DNA of 64,000 nt from Tenacibaculum ovolyticum DSM 18103 (lineage in GTDB: Bacteria > Bacteroidota > Bacteroidia > Flavobacteriales > Flavobacteriaceae), in the NCBI RefSeq assembly GCF_000430545.1, contig NZ_KE387166.1, positions 124,001 to 188,000 of the forward strand, written 5' to 3'. Both the position numbers and the translations under genes were made by a program. How positions within the stretch are numbered: position 1 is the first letter of the stretch; each line of letters starts with the position of its first letter. A model generated the notes under the pieces. The model was not told where the DNA came from, did no database searches, and saw nothing but the letters and a program-made list of their open reading frames with translations. Positions 17,701 to 26,331 of the stretch are shown piece after piece.

Positions 17701-18495
17701 TACTTGAGGATTTTTAAGATGATGTTGTTTTAGTAAGTCGAATATTTGTTGCTGAATATCATGTTCACGATAGCCAGCAGCCATTAAAACAACAGCTGAA
17801 ATACCTTGTGTTTCTAATGCACTAATAAGACTATGTATAGGTGCTAAATTATTAGATAGATAGTAGCTTCGGTACCCAAAAATGATGGCTTGTTTTTGGG
17901 TGCTTTTTGGTTTTAAAGTAGTATAAATTCCTTCTTCAGGATGATATAAAAATAAATCGGGAATCGTTTTAATAGCATTCGGAGTTACTTTTGAATCACT
18001 AATTCGGTTGTTAATTAATTGCAACGCTGATTTACAATTTTCAATACCACCAGATTGAATGTATTTCCAAATGAGGTCTACATCTTTTAACGGAATGTTA
18101 GAAGATTGCATTAACTCTAAATCTGGTTTATTATCACCAGGTAAAAATACTAATTGAATGTTGTTTTCTTCACAGCAATCAGTTACAGCTTCACATAAAT
18201 AATTATAATAGGCTTTACCACCCAAAAGTTTAAGAACAACAATTTTGGCAGATGAAATAACCTCATCAACATACGTATCTATAGTTAGCTCTTGTTTAAA
18301 ATAACTAAGGTTAGCAAAACGAAAAGAGGGGGCATTTTCTAAAGAATTATGTACTAATTTGTAGGCATTATTCATCATAAATAAATCAGAATCTGCCGAA
18401 GATAAAAAAACAATGTCTCCAGGAGATTGATCGATGTAAAACACTCCTTCATCGTTAGGGTTCCAGCCGCCTGGTATGGTAGAAATTAAATGCAC
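14749..18495 (-). CDS. cobN: Cobaltochelatase subunit CobN
   Basis: CobN is the large subunit that inserts Co2+ into the corrin ring in ATP-driven chelatases. The 1248 residues fit the family (usually 1100-1400) and hold the ChlH/CobN signatures: HIGKHGNLEWLPGK near residue 560, PPMTRAENYGDLLKLE, an RDAFPDL segment and a C-terminal MAATMDYLFAYDA stretch. The usual partners CobS and CobT are not present; a BchI/BchD-like protein at 22068-23711 in the same cluster is the likely ATPase partner. It is the last gene of the region and follows cobW. The presence of CbiX, which inserts cobalt early, makes its exact job uncertain (B12 chelation or another tetrapyrrole). Confidence 0.95.
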   Translation of the reverse strand: MHLISTIPGGWNPNDEGVFYIDQSPGDIVFLSSADSDLFMMNNAYKLVHNSLENAPSFRFANLSYFKQELTIDTYVDEVISSAKIVVLKLLGGKAYYNYLCEAVTDCCEENNIQLVFLPGDNKPDLELMQSSNIPLKDVDLIWKYIQSGGIENCKSALQLINNRISDSKVTPNAIKTIPDLFLYHPEEGIYTTLKPKSTQKQAIIFGYRSYYLSNNLAPIHSLISALETQGISAVVLMAAGYREHDIQQQIFDLLKQHHLKNPQVIINTTGFSVQGFHDTTQSLFDVFNVPVIQAIMGSCNHESWLEGDFGLPPTDIAMNIALPEVDGKIISKVISFKESIEKDTLTDSEVVSYVPHIEGCQFVAKMAKAWINLQNKNNSEKKIALVLPNYPNKNSRLANGVGLDTPQSTLQILAQLADENYELAANYPTTTNELINKLTDAVTNDVETINTLNERKTIRLEESVFYEYYNQLSPTLRNTVEAQWGQPNESPNYKGGAFLIPGFISKNIFVSIQPSRGYNLDLQASYHSPDLPPPPAYLAYYIWLQYSFKADALVHIGKHGNLEWLPGKSVALSEETCFPAAILGPIPHFYPFIINDPGEGTQAKRRNQAIILDHLIPPMTRAENYGDLLKLELLIDEFYESALVDRKRATLIKTKIENLVNETHLKTDLNQDGKDIDALLEVIDGYLCELKESQIRGGLHILGKLPRQEKLVDLIVALHRLPQGNLKGITQCLADDLQLNFDPINVVYSDSFDKEIFGIHCRTYGQAVELLENKAKNIISQLLAGNNASKIGADTIQIIKYIQQHTMPVLQKTSNEIGNLINGLNGQYVPPGGSGAPTRGRLDILPTGRNFYSVDVRTVPSETAYQLGQKSAQNIIDRYLQENGEYPTSIGLSVWGTSTMRTSGDDIAQALALIGVKPVWQGSNRRVKNFKVLSTLELKRPRVDVMLRISGFFRDAFPDLISLFNAAIEKVASLDETAEQNPIKKRFDEERKQWKEEGLDDKQANERALYRVFGSKPGAYGAGLQGLIDGKNWTTSDDLAQAYINWSGYAYAGKNNSGKSAHETFKKRLANIEVVMQNQDNREHDILDSDDYYQFQGGMTAAVNTIKGSQPETYFGDHSRPENPKVKSLKEELLKVFRSRVVNPKWMQGMQEHGYKGAFEMAATMDYLFAYDATTNLIEDFMYEQITDNYLFDDENKAFIEEHNPWALKDMSERMLEAIQRGLWENPSEETIEYLKDIYKNADALTE

Positions 18496-18527
18496 GCTTT
18501 ATATTTTTATTAAACCTAATTTGTAAC

Positions 18528-18634
18528 AAGTTAATAGTTTTCAAAACTCGTTTGTTACTTTCAATCAAATTATCATTCGATTAAAAGTAATGCTCGAACA
18601 GAGAACAATAAAATGTCTCCTCGAGCGTAGTCGA
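18528..18634. repeat. Dispersed repeat, family Y, diverged copy
   Basis: This stretch in the cobN-cobW gap shares the blocks AACTCGTTTGTTACTTTCAATC and AGTAATGCTCGAA with the copies at 14534 and 38524, with more changes. No gene lies in the gap. Confidence 0.45.
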
Positions 18635-18734
18635 GAAGTATTTATTAGTTTTCAAATATCATCTTATTTAAAGAAAAGCAATTAATGATAGTTAACTACT
18701 GATCTCTATAAAAATGAATCAAATTATACACCTC

Positions 18735-19805
18735 TTAATGAGAATGCGAATGCCCGTGACTATGCGAATGAATATGAGTAATCACTTCATTTTTTTCAGT
18801 CAATTCTATATTTTTACCAATAACAACGATACTTGTTTTACGCTCTTCATTAGCTCCCCAAGGTCTTTCAAAATAATAATCGAAACGAGAACCTACACCT
18901 TGTAAAACCATACGCATAGGTTTGTTAGGAATGTTTACAAAACCTTTAATCCTATAAATTTCGTGTTTTTCTACCAATGCTTTTAAATCGGTAACTAAAG
19001 TTTTAATAGCTGCTGTTTCGGCATATTCTAACAAAATAGTTTTAATATCGTCATTATGATGGTGGTGATTTCCTGACTTATGGTGCTCTTCGTGAATAGA
19101 ATGACGATTATCTACATCATCTTCTGCAGAAGCTTCAATACCTAACAATAAACTATTATCTAACGTACCGTTTTCTACAGGTATAATTTTCGTATTTGGT
19201 CTTGCTTTAGCGGTTACTATTTTAGTTATTGCTGAAAATTTTTCATCGTCAACTAAATCTCTTTTACTAACTAAAACTAAATCAGCACAGGCTAATTGAT
19301 CTAAAAATAATTCTTCAATTGGTGTTTCATGGTCTAAAGAATCATCAGCCAAACGTTGTGCCTGCACGCGTTCTCTATCACAAATTTCTCCAGTAGCTAT
19401 TCCAACAGCATCTACTACTGTAATCACTGAATCTATAGTTATATGAGGTTTTAAATCTGGCCAGTTAACAGCTTTTACTAAAGGTTTTGGCATTGATAAA
19501 CCAGAAGTTTCAATAACAATATGGTCAATCTCTTCTTTACGTTCTAATAATTGTAGCATAGAAGGTAAAAACTCTTCCTGTACGGTACAGCAAATGCATC
19601 CATTAGGTAATTGTACTAAATTACAATCATCATCACCACATTCTGATGAAGCAATTAATTGTCCATCTACATCTACTTCCCCAAATTCATTAACCAATAC
19701 AGCAATACGCTTTCCGTTGGCATTTCTTAACATGTTATGTACTAGGGTTGTTTTTCCTACACCTAAAAATCCGGTAACTATGGTAATTGGTATTTTCTTA
19801 TTCAT
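18735..19805 (-). CDS. cobW: CobW-type GTPase metallochaperone
   Basis: CobW proteins are COG0523 G3E GTPases thought to deliver cobalt to the chelatase. The 356 residues contain the Walker A loop GFLGVGKTT (12-20), the metal motif CICC (70-73), a TSGLSMP switch region and the CobW C-terminal domain. Two His-rich tracts strengthen metal binding: one near residue 230 (HSIHEEHHKSGNHHHH) and the tail HSHSHGHSHSH. It lies 239 bases ahead of cobN on the same strand, matching a supply role for CobN. A zinc-linked homolog is the alternative, but the B12 context favours cobalt. Confidence 0.92.
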   Translation of the reverse strand: MNKKIPITIVTGFLGVGKTTLVHNMLRNANGKRIAVLVNEFGEVDVDGQLIASSECGDDDCNLVQLPNGCICCTVQEEFLPSMLQLLERKEEIDHIVIETSGLSMPKPLVKAVNWPDLKPHITIDSVITVVDAVGIATGEICDRERVQAQRLADDSLDHETPIEELFLDQLACADLVLVSKRDLVDDEKFSAITKIVTAKARPNTKIIPVENGTLDNSLLLGIEASAEDDVDNRHSIHEEHHKSGNHHHHNDDIKTILLEYAETAAIKTLVTDLKALVEKHEIYRIKGFVNIPNKPMRMVLQGVGSRFDYYFERPWGANEERKTSIVVIGKNIELTEKNEVITHIHSHSHGHSHSH

Positions 19806-19833
19806 TATTTTAAATTTTATTAGTTCCTATTTT

Positions 19834-19954
19834 GTCACTTCGCGTGAAATTATTTGTAACAGCGAGAAAAATAATTTTGTATCGAGAAGTTATTATTTGG
19901 TTCTCGATATAATTTTTACTTCGTTCCACTTCTTAAAAATCACTCGAACTGACA
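19834..19954 (+). repeat. Dispersed foldback repeat, family X, copy 2
   Basis: About 121 bases, beginning GTCACTTCG and ending CACTCGAACTGACA. Ends are near-inverted. An inner ATCGAGAAG...TTCTCGAT pair makes a second stem. Very similar to the copy at 20003-20122. Confidence 0.7.
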
Positions 19955-20002
19955 GTGTTAATAATTATAATTCTTTTTTAAATTTTATTCGATTATTACC
20001 TT

Positions 20003-20122
20003 GTCACTTCGAGTGGAATTATTTGCAACAGCGAGAAAAATAATTTTGTATCGAGAAGTTATTATATAGTTCTCGATATAATTTTTACTTCGTTTCACTT
20101 CTTAAAAATCACTCGAACTGAC
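20003..20122 (+). repeat. Dispersed foldback repeat, family X, copy 3
   Basis: About 120 bases, beginning GTCACTTCGAGTGG and ending ACTCGAACTGAC. It is a near-identical direct copy of 19834-19954 and a reverse-oriented relative of 3935-4051. Confidence 0.7.
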
Positions 20123-20154
20123 GGTTGTTAAATAGTTCAACAGAAAAATCAGAG

Positions 20155-20745
20155 TTATTTTTTAACTGCTTTTTTCTTTCTCTTGTATAAGAAAAGATTC
20201 CATTTTTCTTCGGCTACACCATGTTTGTCCATTTCGGCTCTAGCCATGGTAAAGAATAAGTCAGACATACGGTTTACGTAACTCATAATATAGTCATGTA
20301 CACACTCAGGATCTTCTTGCATTAAAGTAACCAGTTGTCGTTCACCTCTTCTTACTTGCGTTCTACAAACATGGCAAAGTGCAGATATTTCATTTCCTCC
20401 AGGTAGTAAAAAATAGTCAGAAGGAGAACTGATACTATCTTCCATTTCATCTAACCATTGTTCACAAAATTCAGCACCGTCTTTAGGTTCAGGATTTGGG
20501 TTTACTTTTTTAGAATCTGAAGGGCGTGCTAAATGCGACATCATATTCATCATATCTTTTTGAATACGGTGTAGGTTAGGTTGCCACTCGTGGTCGTTAC
20601 CTAATTTAGAACGCATTAATCCTATAGTTGAATTTACCTCATCTAAAGTTCCGATACATTCAATTCGTGCTGAGTTTTTAAATTCTCTTTTTCCTCCAAA
20701 AACTCCAGTACTACCTTTGTCTCCTTTTCTTGTGTAAATTTTCAT
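20155..20745 (-). CDS. pduO: PduO-type ATP:cob(I)alamin adenosyltransferase
   Basis: The enzyme transfers the adenosyl group of ATP to cob(I)alamin or cob(I)yrinate diamide, giving the coenzyme form. The 196 residues carry the PduO signatures: KIYTRKGDKGSTGVFGG at the N-terminus for ATP binding, the GTLDEVNSTIG helix, and CHVCRTQVRRGERQLV with the expected Arg residues near 130. The basic C-terminal tail (KRKKKAVKK) is a small addition. It follows cbiA after six bases, so the two are translated together. It has no relation to the CobA/CobO type adenosyltransferase. Confidence 0.95.
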   Translation of the reverse strand: MKIYTRKGDKGSTGVFGGKREFKNSARIECIGTLDEVNSTIGLMRSKLGNDHEWQPNLHRIQKDMMNMMSHLARPSDSKKVNPNPEPKDGAEFCEQWLDEMEDSISSPSDYFLLPGGNEISALCHVCRTQVRRGERQLVTLMQEDPECVHDYIMSYVNRMSDLFFTMARAEMDKHGVAEEKWNLFLYKRKKKAVKK

Positions 20746-20751
20746 ACGTTA

Positions 20752-22056
20752 TTATTTTAATTCGTTAATTAATTGTAATAGTATTTCAGGTGTACCAAAA
20801 TAGTGGTGGATATAAGAAGCTATTACCTTATTTTTTTTATGAATTTTAGTATCAGTTTCACCATCTCTGGCATTTAAAACTGTTGCATTTATAGTAGTTT
20901 CATTATCGTTTTGTAAACTAGAATAATGAAACTCATGTCCTTTAAATATGTGATTATTTGTTTTGGTTGTTCTATAGCCTAAGTGCAATTTTTTATCAAC
21001 TATGGTCGATTCAAAATCAAAATAATTAACCATTTTAAAAGCGGTGTTGTTTTCAGATATAATTGATTTTCCTAAATACATCATTCCGCCACACTCCGCA
21101 TAAATTTGACCATTATTCTCAGCGAATGTTTTGATGCTTTCTAACATTGAGGTGTTAGTAGAAAGTTCTTTTAAGTAAGCTTCAGGATATCCTCCTGGAA
21201 GAAATATAAAATCACATTTCGGAATTTCAGTATCATGAATAGGGCTAAAGAAAATAACTTTTCCCAGTTGTTTCATTGCATTTATATTGTGAGGATATAT
21301 AAAATTGAAAGCTTCATCTTTAGCGATAGCAAATGTTATATTTTTAGTCGTTGTTTTATGTATTGAAGGAGGAGGAGTGTTTACTTCTTTCGAAACTTTT
21401 AAAATAGCATTCCAGTCTAGTGTTTTTTCTAATTCGTCAGCAATTAGATCAATAATACTATCAAATTTCTCAATTTCTTGAATGTTTAATCCAAGATGTC
21501 TTGAAGGAATTTCAATGTTTTTTAAATTTGATAAATACCCAAAACATTGTACACCAATATCTTCGCAAGCTTCTTGTAACATGGTATAATGTCTTTTAGA
21601 ACCTACACGATTAAAAATAACTCCCATTATTTTTATAGTTGCATCAAAATTCACAAAACCCTGTATAAGTGGTGCAACAGAGTAGGCAACTGCTTTGGCA
21701 TCAATTACTAGTAAAACGGGAGTTTGTAGTTTTTTAGCCATTTCAGCTGTACTACCTTTGTCTTTTTTAGCACCATCAAATAAGCCCATAACACCTTCAA
21801 TACAATTAATGTCACCTTTTTCTCCGTAATGAGATAGGTTCGTATCAATATCTTGTTGAGACATCATATATAAATCTAGATTCACACCAACTTTATTGCA
21901 AGCCAATTCATGAAACTTTGGGTCTATATAATCTGGTCCAACTTTAAAAGGTTGAATTGTTTTGTTTTTACGTTTGAATAAACGCAATAATCCCAAGGTA
22001 ATGGTGGTTTTTCCTGCGTTACTATTGGGTGCTGATATGATAAACTGTTTTGTCAA
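20752..22056 (-). CDS. cbiA: Cobyrinate a,c-diamide synthase
   Basis: CbiA amidates the a and c side chains of cobyrinate with glutamine and ATP. The N-terminus has the dethiobiotin-synthase-type P-loop SAPNSNAGKTTITLG, and the C-terminal half is a class-I glutamine amidotransferase with IYAECGGMMYLG supplying the nucleophilic Cys and a HHYFG motif for the catalytic His. Length (434) is normal. The gene sits between the chelatase-like gene and pduO with gaps of 11 and 6 bases. The aerobic name for the same family is CobB. Confidence 0.95.
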   Translation of the reverse strand: MTKQFIISAPNSNAGKTTITLGLLRLFKRKNKTIQPFKVGPDYIDPKFHELACNKVGVNLDLYMMSQQDIDTNLSHYGEKGDINCIEGVMGLFDGAKKDKGSTAEMAKKLQTPVLLVIDAKAVAYSVAPLIQGFVNFDATIKIMGVIFNRVGSKRHYTMLQEACEDIGVQCFGYLSNLKNIEIPSRHLGLNIQEIEKFDSIIDLIADELEKTLDWNAILKVSKEVNTPPPSIHKTTTKNITFAIAKDEAFNFIYPHNINAMKQLGKVIFFSPIHDTEIPKCDFIFLPGGYPEAYLKELSTNTSMLESIKTFAENNGQIYAECGGMMYLGKSIISENNTAFKMVNYFDFESTIVDKKLHLGYRTTKTNNHIFKGHEFHYSSLQNDNETTINATVLNARDGETDTKIHKKNKVIASYIHHYFGTPEILLQLINELK

Positions 22057-22067
22057 GTATCTTAGGT

Positions 22068-23711
22068 TTATATATTTTCAGTAATTAAAACTTCATAGTT
22101 CGCATTAATGCGATTGGCTAATTCTTTGGCTTCACCAATTTTTACCATTCCTTTTTCTGCATCAATAATTTGAGCATCATGTATACCTTTACAATAGGTT
22201 TGAAAAGCCAATACAGTATCTTCTAAATTATCACCAGCGTTTAATTTTCCATCAGTTATTATATGTAAGTAATGCTTAAAATCAACAGCAGCAGTAATTC
22301 GTTTTATATGTTTAAAACCTGCTTTTAAATTTGTTTTTCCACCAGTTTTTAAATCCATTAAAGCAATTTCAATGTCTTTTAAAATTTTTGTTTGCTTTAA
22401 AAGAAGTTGCGCTTCACCATCAAACAAAGAAATCATTGAAAATTCTGTGTTTTGGTTTTTAGAGTTTTCAGCTATTTTATTTACAGTTCCTTTAGCATAA
22501 GCAATAATTTGGTCTTTTAACATTGAACCACTAGAGTCAATTAAAAAAACATGATGTTGCTTTAATAGGTTCTTTTTTCGTTTCGTTTTTAATTCAAATT
22601 TATCAGTTGCTAAATATTGACTTACCGTTTTTTTTGTGTCATTAACTGAAATATTACCATCTATACTATTAACAGTATTTGTAGCTTGCTGTATGGTATT
22701 AGAGGCGCTTTCTTTTTGTTTTTGAAACTCGTTTTTAGGGATAAGAATAGTTGCGTTTTCTTCTTTAGATGAATTTGTCTCAGAATTGTTTTCTGGTGAT
22801 TGGTTATTTTGATTTTCAGAAGAATCCTGCTGATTAGGAGGCGTGTGTAAACTTCTATGATTTAATACAAAATCGGCAATTATAGCTACATCTTTTTTAG
22901 TGATTGTAACTGTGTTTTTATATGCTACATACGCTCTTGCTGTTTTTAATAATAAAATATCTGCACGTAAACCTTCCACTTGATGTTTTACAGCTAATTC
23001 GCTACAATATTCAATAATAGCATCGGTTATTTGTATAGTTTTTAAGTTCTTTTTAGCAGTTTCAATCTGTTTAGAAATACTTTCCTCTTCACTTTTATAA
23101 TTCGTTATAAATTCAATAGGGTTGTCATCAAATTTAAAACGTTGCTTAATTATTTTCTGGCGAATTTTAACCTCAGTAGGTGTTTTTATAGTAACACTTA
23201 AACCAAAACGATCTTTTAACTGAGGACGTAAATTTCCTTCTTCTGGGTTCATAGAACCAACTAAACAAAAACGACTTTTAAAATAATGAGATACACCTTC
23301 TCTTTCTAAATAATAACTACCAGAAGCAGCTGCATCTAATAAAATATCAGTGAGGTAATCTTGTAGTAAATTAACTTCATCTACATATAAAATACCTTCG
23401 TTTGCCTGTGCCATTAAACCAAGGTTAATCACTTCTTTTTTAGTGTTTATCAATTGTTCTAAATCAATACTACCTAAAATTCTGTCTTCTGAAACACCAA
23501 TAGGTAAATTTACAAAAGACGAATTTTGTTGGGTACTCATTAAGTTGGCTACCGACCGAATTAAAGTAGTTTTTCCTGTACCTTTATCTCCAATAGCAAG
23601 TACTCCACCAATAAGTGGATCAACCAAATTTAAAATTAGCGCTAGCTTAAAATTATCTTGCCCAACAATAGCTGAAAAAGGAAAGTTGAGTTGTTTTTTA
23701 TCTTGTATCAT
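22068..23711 (-). CDS. Magnesium-chelatase-like ATPase with fused VWA domain
   Basis: The 547-residue protein joins a BchI-type AAA+ module to a BchD-type VWA domain. Walker A is GDKGTGKTT at 41-49 and the AAA part has the VDEVNLL Walker B and GSMNPEEG sensor of chelatases. A Ser/Asn/Gln-rich linker (about 290-330) leads to the VWA MIDAS motif DSSGSM at 392-397 with T-DGK later. CobN requires such a motor, and no CobS or CobT is present, so this is the likely partner. It overlaps the following transporter gene start by four bases (ATGA) and lies 11 bases from cbiA. Confidence 0.88.
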   Translation of the reverse strand: MIQDKKQLNFPFSAIVGQDNFKLALILNLVDPLIGGVLAIGDKGTGKTTLIRSVANLMSTQQNSSFVNLPIGVSEDRILGSIDLEQLINTKKEVINLGLMAQANEGILYVDEVNLLQDYLTDILLDAAASGSYYLEREGVSHYFKSRFCLVGSMNPEEGNLRPQLKDRFGLSVTIKTPTEVKIRQKIIKQRFKFDDNPIEFITNYKSEEESISKQIETAKKNLKTIQITDAIIEYCSELAVKHQVEGLRADILLLKTARAYVAYKNTVTITKKDVAIIADFVLNHRSLHTPPNQQDSSENQNNQSPENNSETNSSKEENATILIPKNEFQKQKESASNTIQQATNTVNSIDGNISVNDTKKTVSQYLATDKFELKTKRKKNLLKQHHVFLIDSSGSMLKDQIIAYAKGTVNKIAENSKNQNTEFSMISLFDGEAQLLLKQTKILKDIEIALMDLKTGGKTNLKAGFKHIKRITAAVDFKHYLHIITDGKLNAGDNLEDTVLAFQTYCKGIHDAQIIDAEKGMVKIGEAKELANRINANYEVLITENI

Positions 23712-24424
23712 AATTGAGGAATACTATTATATAGCCAAACAATTCCAATAATAACAGAAGCTATTCCTGCAATACCATTCATCCACTTAAAAATAGCTAA
23801 GTTTCGTTCTAAAAATCGGCTCATTACATAAATTAAAACATAACTGTAAACACCCATTGCTACAATAATTCCTAGTGATTCTACGGCTAAAATTAAAATA
23901 GCATCAGCTACCGTGGTACTACTTAAAACTAAAGCAGATGTTAATGCACCACCTGTTCCTGCTAAACCGTGTAACATACCAATCCAAAAAGATTTATTCA
24001 TTGGGTTTACGGCTATTTCTTCCCCTTTGGTTCCGTGTAAATGTATTGGGTTTGAAAGGTCGTGTTCATGAGCTTCAATCTTTTTATGGTCATTTACCAT
24101 TTCATTAATAGCATGATTTCTTCTAATAGCTACAACTCCTAACCAAATCATAATTGGGCCTACAGCTAGTTCTGCGTAAAAAGAAATATCATGTATAAAT
24201 AAAGTAGCCATGCTTTTAAATAACAATGCTACACCACCAAAAAGCAATAGTGTTACTGAATGACCAAAAGCCCATTGAGATGCTTTAAAAACAGTTTTAA
24301 AACTAACTTTTTGTTTATTGATCGCATTCTCGGTAGCTAATACTGAAACAGCTGTAACATGATCGGGTTCAAAAGAATGTAAAATACCAGCCATTAAAGG
24401 CCTGATTAAAGAAGTTAAAGTCAT
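23708..24424 (-). CDS. Probable nickel/cobalt transporter, UreH/NicO-like
   Basis: Six or so hydrophobic helices in 238 residues. The first helix holds HSFEPDHVTAVS (about 17-28), the His/Asp signature of nickel/cobalt permeases of the NicO/HoxN and UreH-like groups, and helix 4 has HGLAGTGGALTSA. A His-rich cytosolic loop (HDHKKIEAHEHDLSNPIHLHG-like segment near 115-135) fits metal binding. The position in the B12 operon, with ATGA overlaps to the genes on both sides, points to cobalt import. Substrate is inferred from motif and position only. Confidence 0.75.
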   Translation of the reverse strand: MTLTSLIRPLMAGILHSFEPDHVTAVSVLATENAINKQKVSFKTVFKASQWAFGHSVTLLLFGGVALLFKSMATLFIHDISFYAELAVGPIMIWLGVVAIRRNHAINEMVNDHKKIEAHEHDLSNPIHLHGTKGEEIAVNPMNKSFWIGMLHGLAGTGGALTSALVLSSTTVADAILILAVESLGIIVAMGVYSYVLIYVMSRFLERNLAIFKWMNGIAGIASVIIGIVWLYNSIPQL

Positions 24425-25506
24425 TTTTTTATAAATTGAATAAGGGTTCCGTTTTTATGAATAAGGTAAATATCTAGTACTACCTGTTTAATTTTTGTAT
24501 GTGTGTGCTGGTAACAGTGTTCTAATAATAATTGAAAGAAAGGGGAGTTTTGTTCAAACTCAAACAATTCAATCAATCGTCCAGCCATGTTTAATTTTTT
24601 TATTCTATCAGCGTCGTAAAATCCAACTTGGTTTGCTAATTCAACAACAAAGTCTTTGTTCCAACTAGATACACAACTATGCGTATCTGTAACTCCTCCT
24701 GCTAGTTTTACAGCTTTTCCTAGCATAATACCAATACTAACTTTTTTAATGGGAGATTTATTTATTTTAGTAAGTGTTTCACCAATCCAGTTTCCATAAT
24801 GGATAAAAGCATATTCAGGTAAATGACTAAATTTATTTGATAAATATTTTTCACTTCTAGCACCCGAATTAATTACCAATTCGGTAATGTTATTAGCAAT
24901 TGCAACATCAATACCTTGCTCTATACTTGCGATATATGATGATGATGAATAAGGTTTTACAATACCGCTTGTACCTAAAATAGATAAACCATTCATGATT
25001 CCTACACGTTCATTAAGCGTACGTTTTGCTAACTTTTTGCCATCCGTAACATATACTGTTACAGATACACCACATTCTAAATCATAATCATGTAATAATT
25101 TTTGAATGGCACTGGTTATCATTTTTCTAGGAACAGGGTTAATAGCAGGTTCTCCAATAGCGAGCTCTAAGCCTTTAAGCGTAACAGTACCAACACCTTC
25201 TCCTGCGATAAATTGAATTTCTTTTTCTTGTGTAAGTTTTAAAATACATCCAATTTCTGCTCCGTTTGTTACATCAGGATCATCACCTGCATCTTTAATT
25301 ACTGAAGATTTAGCGGTGTTTTCTGTAAATTCACAATGATGCACAGGAATTTCCAATACTTTATCAATAGGGAGGTGGACACTTACTGAAGCTATCTTTT
25401 TTTGATGGATAATCGCCATCAATCCTGATTTTGCAGCAGCTGTGGCAGACGTACCAGTTGTAAATCCGTCTCTTAATGGGCCTTTAGGTACTTTTCTTAA
25501 TCCCAT
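24421..25506 (-). CDS. cbiD: Cobalt-precorrin-5B (C1)-methyltransferase
   Basis: CbiD methylates C-1 of cobalt-precorrin-5B in the anaerobic branch. The 361 residues show the N-terminal hallmark GFTTGTSATAAAKS, KDAGDDPDVTNGAEI, GEGVGTVTLKGL and GEPAINPVPR, all highly conserved in the family. It overlaps cobK by ten bases and the transporter gene by four, indicating tight coupling. Its presence argues for the early-cobalt route. Confidence 0.95.
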   Translation of the reverse strand: MGLRKVPKGPLRDGFTTGTSATAAAKSGLMAIIHQKKIASVSVHLPIDKVLEIPVHHCEFTENTAKSSVIKDAGDDPDVTNGAEIGCILKLTQEKEIQFIAGEGVGTVTLKGLELAIGEPAINPVPRKMITSAIQKLLHDYDLECGVSVTVYVTDGKKLAKRTLNERVGIMNGLSILGTSGIVKPYSSSSYIASIEQGIDVAIANNITELVINSGARSEKYLSNKFSHLPEYAFIHYGNWIGETLTKINKSPIKKVSIGIMLGKAVKLAGGVTDTHSCVSSWNKDFVVELANQVGFYDADRIKKLNMAGRLIELFEFEQNSPFFQLLLEHCYQHTHTKIKQVVLDIYLIHKNGTLIQFIKK

Positions 25507-26285
25507 TTAGTTGCGTTATTAGTTAGCGATAATGAACGCTGCGTACTAGTAAGTAAGTTTTCTAACTCAACTACATTAAATACTGGTTTAAAGTAAGGTG
25601 GAATTTCTGGTTGTGTGATGATGATGATTTGTGTGTCCGTTTTTAATGCCGCTTCTATTTTTGTACTTAAAAAACCACTGTTTCCTGTTTCTTTAGTTAA
25701 AACAATATTTATTGATTTTGCTTTAATTAACTCAATCTCTTTTTTTAAATCAGCAGAAGGCAATCCTAAAATTAATTGTTCTTCGGGGAAATTACTCTCT
25801 CTTGCAATAGCTAAAGATTCAGGTCTGTTTAGTATTCTAAAATAGGTAGTGTTTTTTTGCCACCAATGTTTTAGTCTCTTAATAGATTGTACACCTGTTA
25901 ATGCTAATAGTATATGATTTTCTTTAAATAAATTTGAAGCATCATCATAAGTATTTATATAAGATACTAACGGATGAATTGTTTTTGATAATAATTTTCT
26001 ACCAAATCGTATTACAGGTATTTGCAAACTTTCAGCTACCCTTGCGATAGTATTATGCAATATTTCGGCAAAGGGGTGAGAGGCATTAACAATCAGTTTT
26101 ACATTGTTTTTTATCAGATAATTTTCTAATTGTTTTTCATTTAAAGCACCATGCCTGTAACTAGCAATTTTGTTTTCTTCAAAAGGAATATTTGTTTTTG
26201 TTGAATACACAAAAGGCATCGATTTTTCTTGTAGCAATTTTGCTACTTTTTTACCTTCTGTTGTTCCTCCAAATACAAGTATCAT
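25497..26285 (-). CDS. cobK: Precorrin-6A reductase
   Basis: CobK/CbiJ reduces (cobalt-)precorrin-6A with NADPH. The N-terminus ILVFGGTTEGKKVAKLL is the family's dinucleotide-binding start, followed by NASHPFAEILHNTIARVAE and the late segment VLTKETGNSGFLSTKIEAA. Length (262) is normal. The stop overlaps the start of cbiD by ten bases, so the two are coupled. A 46-base gap separates it from the small membrane protein gene. Confidence 0.94.
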   Translation of the reverse strand: MILVFGGTTEGKKVAKLLQEKSMPFVYSTKTNIPFEENKIASYRHGALNEKQLENYLIKNNVKLIVNASHPFAEILHNTIARVAESLQIPVIRFGRKLLSKTIHPLVSYINTYDDASNLFKENHILLALTGVQSIKRLKHWWQKNTTYFRILNRPESLAIARESNFPEEQLILGLPSADLKKEIELIKAKSINIVLTKETGNSGFLSTKIEAALKTDTQIIIITQPEIPPYFKPVFNVVELENLLTSTQRSLSLTNNATKWD

Positions 26286-26331
26286 TGTTTTTCTTATTTA
26301 TTTTTAATTAATTAGCCTGTTCTTTTTTAAG

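Larger units (their letters stand above)
19806..20154. other. Gap with two tandem foldback repeats
   Basis: The space between cobW and the adenosyltransferase gene holds no gene. It contains family X copies 2 and 3 in direct orientation, 48 bases apart. They may interrupt the operon or act as a stabilising or attenuating hairpin. Confidence 0.65.
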
